Assembly (NCBI RefSeq): GCF_041381155.1
Contig: NC_091147.1
Span: forward strand, 15,723,318 to 15,787,317
Origin: Argopecten irradians
Lineage: Eukaryota; Mollusca; Bivalvia; Pectinida; Pectinidae
Length of the DNA stretch: 64,000 nt
Direction: 5' to 3'
Positions 1 through 11,490 of this stretch are shown one piece after another. Position 1 is the stretch's first letter; every line of letters begins with the position of its first letter. Under the pieces are notes generated by a model. That model had not been told where the DNA came from, did no database searches, and worked only from the letters and a program-made list of their open reading frames with translations. Both the position numbers and the translations under genes were made by a program.

Positions 1-2064
1 GTCGGAAATACTCAAAATATTGCCGATTTTTTATAACTTAAAGGGACAATTCACTCAGGCTAATTCTTTTACATAACCAAAAAGCAAAATATGGCATAAA
101 TGTATTGTTTTACATTTCTTATGAAACATATAACATAAAATATTGACAAATTCCACGTCATTGTTTAATATTTTAATTAATATCGTTGAAATATCAATTC
201 GTTGATCAATACGATTAACAGGCACAATATGGACGTTGTACCCATACCCGAGCCAAAGTCACGCACGTTAAACAAATAAACTACATAACCCCTGAGAAGG
301 TGATAAAATGATTTTTAGGCAAGACAATTCGCCTAATAAGGTAAACACACTACTGTCAGAGCGATTTGAGCAGTTCTAGACAAAAGTTGCATTACTCTAC
401 GAGCAAGGGACAGGGTTCGGCATACAAGAAGTTCGACCACAATGTGTAATGGCGGACAGCGAGCGAGTTTGAACATCTACACACATGTCACAACCATGGG
501 CTTTTCAGGCATATCACAGTAAAAACGACTGATCTAATTTCCATTAGAACTGGGTTTTTTTCGATATTATGTACAAATTTTAATGTTTTCTTCGACTGAA
601 TTGTCCCTTTAAAAACAATATATGCGCAAATTACCTGAAATATCGTAAACAAACTAATCAATATTTGTATCATGGCTCCATCAATATATTTGCTCTGTAA
701 AACACTGTTATTTCTGCTTTGTCCGTGCCGATTCACCGTCCGTTCACCGCTTCTTTCACTTTCTATCGTTCCGAGTAGTGTGTTTATTGTAGGATGTTAG
801 TACATTATTTGCCGTTGAAAAATGCACGAAAATAATCTGATCAACTGTAAATGAAACATATTAAAGGATTATTGAAGTTTTGACAACAAGTTTTTAACAA
901 AATTATCAACACTCACGGCTGTAGACTCGCCAGCCATTCCAGGACCAACACGGCGTCATGATCAGGTAATGGCGATAGTACGGGACCTCGCCGTTTTTCA
1001 TGTACGTCAGATTTTCGTTCGGTCAAATTGAATAAAAAAATCGTCAAAATCATTGTCAGATTATATCCTTTTAGGCCTGTGATATTTAAATATCATGACA
1101 TCGTACTTATAATTACAAATATATACCGTAATATCAACAGCAGAAGCCATGATGGCGTCCCCGGTAACATGAGTGAAGCAGTGAACACAAGTGCGTCGGC
1201 AGAGTTTGTAACAGTTGTCTCCCTTTGTACGGACTGTTCTTTTTGACATGTTCGTTAGTTTGGGGAATTCTAGTTCATTTTTATAAAATATTAGTGGATA
1301 GGCCTAGCAATATTCGATTAAATACCCGTAATTGAAAAGGCATTTATTGTCAGTTGAATTATTTTTACTTACAAACAAGTTCATATGCAATTACTGTTAG
1401 ATTCGCGGTTTGCAAGTTAGTCTGCCGTAGGTTAGTAAGGCCAACAGATCTAGATGCAGCGCACTCACTAGTATAAGTACCGATATTGAGACACACTTTC
1501 GGTGAGAATAATTAATAACTAATTGTAACATTGAAAATAAGTCTAAAGTAATTAAGTAGGAAATTATAATGTGACTGAAACATGTAATCAACGGAGAACC
1601 TCTGACTGCTGTATAATACACAACGTACGTTGCAATACACAGTGTAAAGTTATCTCCCGTAGTTCCGGAAACTGTCGATAGGATTACCAAGGTATAGTGT
1701 TCCGGTGATAATTGAAAACCAGAGTGATTACATGATGGCAGGCTGCGCCTCCATAAAAAGTATGGAAAAAGTAGTCAATAAGTGGCAGGAGGGAAAGTGG
1801 ATTGAAATTAAGTTGTGCATAAAAACATCACCGAATTTGGAGCTCTAGTTAACATGATTGGATATTGGGCGATTGAAGAAAAAACTTTCGCATTTTTTTC
1901 GAATTAGGATGAAATTATTTTCGAATAAACCAGATAGATTGGCTAATAACGAAAATGAAAATGGGTAGTGAGCCCAACTCTAGTGCCTAAAAATTCACAA
2001 TTTTTACTTTTTAAAATGTTAATTAGCATGTAATATAATTTTTACATTTGATGACAAAACTTAC
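1..2064. other. Non-coding flank left of POLA1 exons
   Basis: Apart from the TTAA MITE at 38-616, I see no convincing gene. Two short minus-strand openings end in donor-like sites: 917-937 (MAGESTA, then gtgagt) and 635-736 (then gtaatt). They lie in a locally CpG-richer patch (about 700-1240) and could be first exons of an unrelated gene, but nothing downstream supports them. Confidence 0.4.
38..616. repeat. TTAA-bounded MITE, copy 1
   Basis: A ~575-bp unit starts TTAAAGGGACAATTCACTCA and ends with the inverse, ...GAATTGTCCCTTTAA. A second copy of the same interior lies at 49087-49664. TTAA at both edges and the absence of coding capacity suggest a non-autonomous piggyBac-type element (inference). 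Confidence 0.75.
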
Positions 2065-5037
2065 CGCATATCTGACTTCTAGATAGTCCGACTCAACTGG
2101 CACCTCTTCTTTCTCAAAGGCATACAACTTTGTAGCTTTCTGTAATACAAAGGCATCAAACATTTAACCTCTTCCTAAAAAATCAATTGATTCTCTTTGT
2201 ATCTTTCTAATCTTATCATTTCAGGACCAAAGCAAAGTTGCAAAAAGTACAAATTTCTGGTAGCTTGGTAAAAGATTTTCCTTCAATATAAGAATTAATT
2301 TTATCGGAAATTTTACAGATTCCTTTACTGGAACTTGATACCAACAGTACTATGGCTCTTTGGCTGGTGTAGTCAGTAGAGATATTAACAAAGACTGCCA
2401 CGGTTTGGTTCCCCAACCAATATGATAATGTATCAGGTCACTTGCCAGACCACATGGTTTTTGTAATGGTACTTCTGTTTCTTCTTGCACATGACAAAAT
2501 TCATTCATTCAATAGACTTTTTCAAATCAAAATCATTAATAAGCAATAAGCATGAGATATTTGGCCAAGTCCTGTCTGAACATAAAGAAAAAATGTACAT
2601 AATATGTACAAAAACATTAGTTTAAATTCATCAAGAGTGTAATACAAACCTTGGACTTGAATTTTTTTATTTTGTGTTTCTCGACAATCTTCTCATTGAA
2701 TTCTGTGTATACATCGACCAATCCAACCTCAAACCCGGTGTCTTCTTTAGACTTCATGCAAAATTTCTACAGCATCAATAAAGAGAGGTAAAAAATTCTC
2801 ATCAAAAATGTTCATCATAGAATTGATTTTAACATTTAATAATTAATTTTCTCTTTGTTTCAGGCTTTCTGATTAATCCATTCATTTTTTTCATTCCACG
2901 ATGAAAAAAAATCCGAGAATGGCGCGGAATTCCCGACATTATTATGACGTCACAATAGAAACATTGACGTCGCGTATTGATTTGGAAAAAATAATCCCTT
3001 GGAAAAAATCAATTGAATCGTACGTGTAAATGTATTTCATTTTATAAAGTAGCCTGGGAAATTAATTAAAAGTATTGAAGTCACTATTTTTTAATTTCAT
3101 CGGGGTATGAAAGAAATTTTGTTTGCAAACTGTGTGAATCCGCGTAGTATGAAATTAAAAAATAGTGACTTCAATGCTTAAAACAACTACAGTCATTGTG
3201 ATTGTAAACACACTATCTGCTACGTACATTTGGTGGCACTGCTAACACCACATCTTCAATTCTTTTCTTGGTGACATTTTGAAATATTATTGATAGTCAA
3301 TGAAATAAGTATGAATATAATATATGTAGTTAATACAGCTCCGGTTAAAAACATAGGTATTCAATCATAAACTAATATCAAAATTTATTTTAAGTGTTGT
3401 GCGGTTATTTTCATGAGAAACAGATCTATGTTTAATATTTTATCCACACTGAGAAAATACTGAAATTCTTAACATGTTACTATACCTACCGTTTTCCTCG
3501 GTAGAAGGTACAACCTTCTCTCTATGTTTTTGACAGTTACACAACAGCTGACATGTGTTTTAGCTGACTCAATCCAAACTTTCCCAAACAGATAAACGGT
3601 TCCTATAACACACAAAAACATTAAATCATGAATTAATACTACATGTGTACAAGAAGCAGGTCAGTGCCAGTTAAATGCCTGTAATTCTGCGGATGTAGGT
3701 AGAGACATTAGCTATCAATCCTCTATTTCCAGAAGTTACGATCACTTATGATCTACACATCCCTGGAGTACAACAAGTCTATCACCACTAGAGTTGTGTT
3801 GTGTAAACACTCTAGATATATAGATCACTGCCTCTGATTATTACAAGGTTGCCTACCAATTACAAGGCATGGCACTAATTAATAAACGGCCAAGGCCATG
3901 ATTAACCTGGGTAAGACCCATTTCTGCTTGTAAAATATTATGAATGAGCACATGGAGGCAATTTTTTATCACCAAAAAAAAATTTGGTAGTCATAATTTC
4001 TATTATTATTACTATTTTGTTTTTTTTTGTTAGATCTGAACCGCTGGCATGTATTGTCACCTGGGTTATTGTAGGGGTCCTCGTAAGCATCCAGCCAGTA
4101 AAATCGTAACACCTGGTCGCCAGACGAATTGGTAACCAGGGGCAGGTTTGATGTGTCCACTTGTATGTCAGTCTGTGAAACAATGGGCTCTGATTGGCCT
4201 TCAGCAAAAGAGCCCCAACTGGTTGAGAATGTCTCGGTTGGACTGAAACAAAATTCTTTTGGAGTATTTATTATGTTCTTTATTTTTTTTTTTTTAAATT
4301 TCATGTGAAGAATACCATTGACTACCAAATGGATATCTATATGACAGATGTCAGGTTATACTTACAGTAAACCAAAAATATAGTATCGCGAATCTAACGA
4401 AATCACTTATATCTATATGAATTTCCATTCAATTTGAAATCTGTGAATGTTAATCTTCATGTTTTGAAAAGGAAATCACGAAATCTAGTGACAGCGAAAG
4501 GAATTTGGTTTACAACAAACGTAAGAACCAGCTGAAGTGTTAAAAATAACATGAAAAAGTAAGTTTAACGAAATTAATATTACACACATATATATGTAAC
4601 ATTGTCTTCAATATTGCTGTAATCATTCTGTAGACATCTTTTTTTGGAAAAAGTTATGTAAAATTAATTACCTAACTCGACAATTTCATTTATTGAGGAA
4701 TTAGAATTGGCGGAGAATAATAGATAGAACTACCATCTATTGAAGGCCTGAATCTACTCAAAATGATCATGATACAACTGACACTGCTAATAGATCACAG
4801 AGAATATATAATAGAACATAGATTTATGATACTTGTACAATTTTCACAGAATATGCCGAACCTAATATTGCCTAGATGGATGTGTGTGTACTTACATGAC
4901 TTCCACGGGTTCAGATTTTATCTCTACTTTTGGTTTGACTGACGTCATGGAAGAAGCCTCCTCTTTGACCTTCGTGCTTTTGTCCTCTACATCTTCATCA
5001 AAGTCGATGTCGTCAAACTCCGCAAGGCCAGAATCAT
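2065..5037 (-). CDS. POLA1: DNA polymerase alpha catalytic subunit, five internal exons (partial gene)
   Basis: Five exons read on the minus strand: 4896-5037, 4061-4242, 3490-3602, 2650-2766 and 2065-2139. Each has AG/GT borders, and the phases (1-2-1-0-0) join without a stop. The peptide resembles the N-terminal region of animal POLA1, notably [15 protein letters not shown] followed across the junction by [20 protein letters not shown], then [20 protein letters not shown] and [13 protein letters not shown]. The first exon is acidic ([11 protein letters not shown]), as upstream of this region in vertebrate POLA1. The family protein is the catalytic subunit of the DNA polymerase alpha-primase complex, which starts DNA synthesis at nuclear replication origins and on the lagging strand. 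The polymerase core (exonuclease-like and palm domains) is not in the window and should lie to the left of base 1; the conserved N-terminal DDWIVDD region is also absent and should lie to the right. The next upstream exon must end in phase 1. A partial duplicate cannot be excluded, but the exons carry no lesion. Confidence 0.9.
3070..3182. repeat. Long imperfect palindrome in a POLA1 intron
   Basis: Arms containing TTGAAGTCACTATTTTTTAA and its inverse face each other across about 50 bp. A related fragment appears near 27670. It is probably a small foldback or MITE-type insertion within the intron between the 3490-3602 and 2650-2766 exons. Confidence 0.55.
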
Positions 5038-5305
5038 CTGTGTAATTGATAAAGATAATACAGTAGTTAAAACTTCTAGATTCTTTGTCAGAAACAGAAC
5101 ACGTGGTCAACATTATTGAAAAAAAGACAGTTTACAACTTCATTCATACATTTGTAAACTTTATTTCAAAATAATTGCAAAATGAATTCTAATCAAATTT
5201 TTAGTAAACACTGCTCCTGTTTTCCCTTATTTGAGGAAGGATGTAAGGTGCTTTACTAGCGTTGGGACCAAAGTGCTAAAGGACCAAACTCCTGCAGTCT
5301 GACAC

Positions 5306-5425
5306 TGGTGACCCAGTACCTTTCATGCTTGATAAGGTATACTCAGGTGACCCAGTACCTTTCATGCTTGATAAGGTATGCTCAGGTGACCCAGTACCTT
5401 TCATGCTTAATAAGGTATACTTAGG
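5306..5425. repeat. Three-copy 39-bp direct repeat
   Basis: The segment beginning GGTGACCCAGTACC and ending near GATAAGGTATACTCA is repeated three times in tandem. The rest of 5038-5780 has no gene. It shares a TGACGTCACAA.CAATA stretch and its surroundings with 14200-14460, so it is partly dispersed repeat. Confidence 0.7.
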
Positions 5426-5778
5426 TGCCATATGACCATCTTGCAAAATTATCTGCCCTTAATGGGTAGGTAATGATTGTGACATAATGTGCTTAAGAGC
5501 ATGTCATATTTCTCTGGTAAAACAATGCAGACTTTAGCTCAAAAAATGACATCAGAATCAATACCTACCCGCAAGGACAGCTATCTCTGTATTAACATGC
5601 AAAGTCGAAATTGATTGTGACATCATGTTTACAAATACAACATCTCATTTTTCACAGAAACTAATTTTCGCACACAAACTGATGACGTCACAACCAATAA
5701 GTACACCCAAGAGCTGACAACTCTGTAATGAACAATATCAACTTAATTAGTGACCACACTTTACTTTGATGTTGTTTA

Positions 5779-7862
5779 CTGTATAATACACTGTCTGTTC
5801 TATGGGACATTTTGTGTCCGATATAACAGGAACATATCTGTCTAATACACCGTCTGTTCTATGGGACATTTTATGTCCGATATAACAGGAACATATCTGT
5901 CTAATACACTGTCTGTTCTATGGGACATTTTATGTCCGATATAACAGGAACATATCTGTCTAATACAGTCTGTTCTATGGGACATTTTATGTCCGATATA
6001 ACAGGAACATAGGTGTATAATACAGTCTGTTCTATGTGACATTTTATGTCCGATATAACAGGAACATATCTGTATAATACACTGTCTGTTCTATGGGACA
6101 TTTTGTGTCCGATATAACAGGAACATATCTGTATAATACACTGTCTGTTCTATGGGACATTTTATGTTCCATATAACAAGAACATATGTATATAATACAC
6201 TGTCTGTTCTATGGGACATTTTATGTCCGATATAACAGGAACATATCTGTATAATTCACTGTCTGTTCTATGGGACATTTTGTGTCCGATATAACAGGAA
6301 CATATGTGTATAATACACTGTCTGTTCTATGGGACATTTTATGTCCGATATAACAGGAACATATCTGTATAATTCACTGTCTGTTCTATGGGACATTTTA
6401 TGTCCGATATAACAGGAACATATGTGTATAATACACTGTCTGTTCTATGGGACATTTTATGTCCGATATAACAGGAACATATCTGTATAATACACTGTCT
6501 GTTCTATGGGACATTTTGTGTCCGATATAACAGGAACATATCTGTCTAATACACTGTCTGTTCTATGGGACATTTTATGTCCGATATAACAGGAACATAT
6601 GTGTATAATACACTGTCTGTTCTATGGGACATTTTATGTCCGATATAACAGGAACATATCTGTCTAATACACTGTCTGTTCTATGGGACATTTTATGTCC
6701 GATATAACAGGAACATATCTGTATAATACACTGTCTGTTCTATGGGACATTTTATGTCCGATATAACAGGAACATATGTGTATAATACACTGTCTGTTCT
6801 ATGGGACATTTTATGTCCGATATAACAGGAACATATCTGTATAATACACTGTCTGTTCTAGGGGACATTTTGTGTCCGATATAACAGGAACATATCTGTA
6901 TAATACACTGTCTGTTCTATGGGACATTTTATGTCCTATATAACAGGAACATATCTGTATAATTCACTCTGTTCTATGGGACATTTTATGTCCGATATAA
7001 CAGGAACATATGTGTATAATACACTGTCTGTTCTATGGGACATTTTATGTCCGATATAACAGGAACATATCTGTATAATACACTGTCTGTTCTATGGGAC
7101 ATTTTATGTCCGATATAACAGGAACATATCTGTATAATACACTGTCTGTTCTATGGGACATTTTATGTCCGATATAACAGGAACATATGTGTATAATACA
7201 CTGTCTGTTCTATGGGACATTTTACGTCCGATATAACAGGAACATATCTGTATAATACACTGTCTGTTCTATGGGACATTTTATGTCCGATATAACAGGA
7301 ACATATCTGTATAATACACTGTCTGTTCTATGGGACATTTTATGTCCGATATAACAGGAACATATCTGTATAATACACTGTCTGTTCTATGGGACATTTT
7401 ATGTCCGATATAACAGGAACATATCTGTATAATACACTGTCTGTTCTATGGGACATTTTATGTCCCATATAACAAGAACATATGTATATAATACACTGTC
7501 TGTTCTATGGGACATTTTATGTCCGATATAACAGGAACATATGTGTATAATACACTGTCTGTTCTATGGGACACTTTATGTCTGATATAACAGGAACATA
7601 TCTGTATAATACACTGTCTGTTCTATGGGACATTTTATGTCCGATATAACAGGAACATATGTGTATAATACACTGTCTGTTCTATGGGACATTTTATGTC
7701 CGATATATCAGGAACAGTATGTATAATACATTATCTGTTCTATGGGACATTTTATGTCCGATATAACAGGAACTATGTGTATAATACAGTCTGTTCTATG
7801 GGACATTTTATGTCCAAAATAACAGGAACATATGTGTATAATACACTGTTCTATGGGACATT
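5779..7862 (+). repeat. 59-bp tandem array, left block
   Basis: About 35 tandem copies of a 59-bp unit whose core is GGGACATTTTATGTCC followed by GATATAACAGGAACATAT and GTATAATACACTGTCTG. Copies are mostly identical, differing by single bases (for example CTGTATAAT, GTGTATAAT or CTGTCTAAT). Each unit carries the dyad GGACAT-TTT-ATGTCC, and TGTTC/GGAACA can also pair across it. It is not a CRISPR: the units abut without spacers, and the context is eukaryotic. The same array in inverse orientation ends the region at 56.35-58.33 kb. It may serve as terminal or subterminal binding repeats of a large transposon (inference). Confidence 0.9.
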
Positions 7863-8447
7863 TTGTTCTACAGAATGTTCTGAACATATGTGTTTCATAT
7901 ATCAAAAACCATTATGTATTTATATGCCTCTCAACTGATGAAGCCCGGGCAATTAAAGAATGGTTAAATCAAAAGGGCAGAAACTCAATTGGCACTTATT
8001 TCATACTTTTTATCAATTTTGAATTATGATATTTAACAAAAATAAGAAAGAAAAAACAATATAGACACTGTGAAAGTAACAATAGTCATAAAAGTTGTAT
8101 CAATTAAATCATAAATGGAAGAATTTAAAAAGTGCCAATTGAGTCTTGAGGAAAATCATAAAATTGCAGACGTTTGTAATAAATATAAACAACTAGTAAT
8201 ATCTGTGAAACTTAATCAATAGGGTTCTCTTTGTCAGCTAGATATGTATAATATATAGTCTGTTCTACGGGACATTGAATATCCGACATAACAGGAACAT
8301 ATGTGTATAATACACTGTCTGTTCTATGGGACATTTTATGTCCGATATAACAGGAACATATCTGTATAATACACTGTCTATTCTATGGGACATTTTATGT
8401 CCGATATAACAGGAACATATCTGTATAATACACTGTCTATTCTATGG
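7850..8447 (+). repeat. Conserved segment of left terminal block
   Basis: After the 59-bp array comes a non-tandem segment, then three more 59-bp-type units (about 8244-8447). From about 7863 to 8400 it matches the inverted sequence at 55870-56350 almost base for base, and a more diverged direct copy lies at 16110-16460. It includes a conserved short open frame (about 7926-8026, STDEARAIKEWLNQKGRNSIG) and the leader exon at 8115-8171. ACTCAATTGGCACTT (about 7986) and AAGTGCCAATTGAGT (about 8131) are inverse copies. Confidence 0.85.
8115..8171 (+). CDS. Candidate leader exon in the left block
   Basis: An ATG opens 19 codons (MEEFKKCQLSLEENHKIAD) that end exactly at a gtttgt donor in phase 0. 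The identical exon lies inverted at 56040-56096, and a four-residue variant lies at 16378-16434. Which acceptor this left copy would use is unclear: the Crypton gene downstream has its own start, and the transposase exon is 8.4 kb away. Splicing is inferred from sequence only. Confidence 0.4.
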
Positions 8448-9753
8448 TAGCAGAAAACAGAAGATTTTGACAATCTATGAAAATAAGGCTCATGCCTTAG
8501 AAATATAGATATAGTCATCTAACTATAAAAATACCTGTACAAATGTTTTTTAATCTTCCCTCTTCTGGATGGTTCAAGTGAATTATTCTCTGGGTTATGG
8601 ATACAATAGTGGTGAAAGAACTGATGAAATTAATTTCGGAATGAAGTGATGAGAATAATGAAAATAAGTTCACAAATACATGTACATTACAACAATGTTG
8701 ACAAATACCTGGGTTAATCTTTAATCCATCTCTCCAAGGATTTAATGAATGAGGATGTATTTCTGACTACATGCTAAGATTTGTTCATCAGTCTCTACAT
8801 TTACCTTCAACTGTGGAATAGTTACCTTTTCCCGTGGAATAGTTCACAAAGAATAGTTCACACACTTTTCCACAGCAAAAGGTAACTATTCCACAGTAGT
8901 ACGTGATAATAGTAGATTTTGCTCCGACTATACCTCAAGCTATAACAATAGATGACATCACAGCCATGTTTTAATTTCTGAGAAATAGCAGTAACAAACT
9001 CAACTATCACAATTCAAGATGGCAGCCTGACAGGTTTTTTGGTCTCCTTACAAACTTTCAGTGTTAACTGCTTTGTCTCTTGTGACCTTGAATGAAGTCA
9101 AATTAAACAAGTACTCATTGTAATGGACACCAATGACCATTACATAGTCCCCCACATGCATCCCCAATTGCAACAAATCAAGAATGCAGTTGCACAGTGT
9201 ATATGAACATCTTGGGAGAATTTTGATGTACTTTCATATAGGAATTCTGGGTCTCCTAAAATGTACATAACTCGGTGATCATGACCCAGGACCTGGCCAT
9301 GCCTTGTACCTGTAGTTTCTTTTTCAAAGTCAAACCAGAACGACTGTTATATTGAACTTCCAAATTGGGAAAAGAAATTACTGTGAATTACATGCACCAA
9401 TAGAACGACTGATTTAGTTGTCATCAAACTTTTTAGTGTAACAGGTTATGCTGGTAAGACAACATGTACTTTTAAAATGAAAACCAAGTCTATTTCTATT
9501 GAGTTTTTCTTTATTTATTTTGTTCCCCCTATTTACAAGATGACATTTATTGTGCAGGCTTTCAACGTCCGAATCCACCTCTCTGAAAACAGAGCAAAAT
9601 TTTTGCATTAGAAAACGTCTTTTGATAAAAATCAAATACTAGGTATGAAGTTGTAACAAATGATGTTTTGTATCTTTTGTTCCAACTTTAACTTTTAGAA
9701 TTATACTAAAACAAGATAACAAAGGAAAATTCATTACTGTTGAACAATTGATA
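8448..9753. other. Non-coding stretch with degenerate repeats
   Basis: No gene is visible. Around 8820-8900 the phrase CTGTGGAATAGTTACCTTTT and its inverse form a small foldback. About 8980-9060 carries a fragment of the dispersed family marked by CAAGATGGCAGCCTG. A minus-strand segment at about 9536-9581 (EVDSDVESLHNKCHL) has an acceptor and a weak gtaaat donor, but its phase does not fit the POLA1 exons. Confidence 0.4.
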
Positions 9754-11490
9754 TTAAAGGATTTGTGCAGTCAAAAATGATAATTTCAGTTTATGCTAGA
9801 AATGAATTGTAAATGACGCTTGACGTACTTACACACCAAGGATTTATAGATGATTTTATAAGTCCTTGGTACACACTGATGATTGATCATCACAAGCATT
9901 GTATTGTGTGTTGTTAACCGAGAGAATTGAGATATATTAATAACTGTAATATGTTTCAACATGTGGTAGAAAGAATTTATTTTTTTATATCATAAAAGAT
10001 AAAAATATTGAGATAAGCTAAACAAACGAAAAAATATGAGTAGATACACTGATATAGATATATAATTAGCCATTCCTTTGTTTGATGGTTACATAATACC
10101 TGGACCAGGATGTTATTTACCTGTACGCACACTCATTCATAAAACTCATCTGTAATTACCTAGTCACGGGCAATTTGCTATTTGGTTGACTATGTTGGTT
10201 ATTTCCTATTGTTTTACTGTCAAGCAGGTTAGGAGACCCATTAAATATGCATTGTTATTTGAATTATGGGAAGCCCGTACATCTACAAGTGTATGTTTTT
10301 ATTGACACCTACATTTAAAATGTAGATGTGAAAGAAAAAGGAAATAAAATATCCTTTATCATACATGTGTACCCCTAGGAATATGTATTATGTGGGATGC
10401 ATGTAAAACATTTTAACAAGCTGAATCATTCAGCAACAAAAAAAATGACTAAGAAATATTTCAACTAAAGGTTTAATCTTGAAAATTCTTTCAGTTAAGT
10501 TCTGTAATTACAGAATCTTGGTGTGTAGTACATGAAATTTTGTTCGTAATTTCTAAGGTATTCACTGTGGATAATCTATAGTCATACACAAACGGTTACA
10601 TTACAGCATTACAACACAAAATATACTTATTTAAATATGACTGAGTTATTATAGATTATTTACAATACCTGTGTACAAGTAGTTTCATCCCAATGCCTTG
10701 ATAAATATAAGAAACTTGTCACCTCGGCTTTAGTATGAAGTAACACTTTATGTGGTTGCTTTTTGCAATTATATGATAAATGTTCATTTATTAAACCAGA
10801 AACATCTATACATAGTAAATATATGCTTCTGATTATACTATTTAAATCTCGATATGATATGCAAAAGGATCAACAATACAAAGGGATCGACAATGAAGAT
10901 ATGTATTTTGTTGTAAATACTGTATATTTTTATGTCGACCACTTGGATGACGAGTCTCTGACTCAAAGTGTTATCGACTCTAAATAAAGTCTATTATTAT
11001 TATTATTATATACCAGGATTTAGCATAATTTTAAAATAATGAATTTAAATCTGCACTTATACTGCAATTTAGAATATTAAGCAATATTTACATTTCAGTT
11101 TTCTCTCTGTTATATAACCTTACCAACTGCGATATGTGTTTACACTTGCGTAACCGCAGAGCCTTGCAGCGCAAGAATACATTGTTGACAGCGACAGCAA
11201 CAAAACTTGGCATGTTGCCAATTCTATCAATACACATCTACAGACCCATAATTCCTTTGTTAATTTTTGATAATGTACAGATACTTTGCGCTTTCACAGC
11301 TCAATTAAAAATGGCATATTATTTATTAATACAGTATTGTCAATTTCTTTTTTTTTTGTTAGGCACGAAATATATTATCATAGTTTGTCCGTATTTTCCG
11401 TTTCGATATTTGTTCAAAAATTAAATAAATAATAATACCGATTTGTTCATGGTCATCAATATCGTCGTCTGCTAAAAGTATCAGTCAACG

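Noticed and set aside
488-937. First exons of a new minus-strand gene (MAGESTA; MNRHGQSRNN...)
   Set aside because: They have donor-like ends and a CG-richer patch, but no downstream exon; most of the second frame also runs into the TTAA MITE.
2065-5037. Family B polymerase of a Polinton
   Set aside because: The exons match the accessory N-terminal region of POLA1, are spliced like a host gene, and no capsid or integrase gene is present.
5779-7862. CRISPR array
   Set aside because: The 59-bp units abut with no variable spacers, and the sequence is animal nuclear DNA.
7915-7970. Hammerhead ribozyme at CAACTGATGAAGCCCGGGC in the blocks
   Set aside because: CTGATGA is present, but no GAAA follows a helix II and no helix I partner is seen.
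7684-8029. Open frames made of the 59-bp array (MGHFMSDI-type peptides)
   Set aside because: They are translations of tandem repeat units; equivalent frames appear wherever the array does.
9536-9581. POLA1 exon reading EVDSDVESLHNKCHL
   Set aside because: The donor is weak and its end phase (0 or 2) cannot join the phase-1 start of the exon at 5037.
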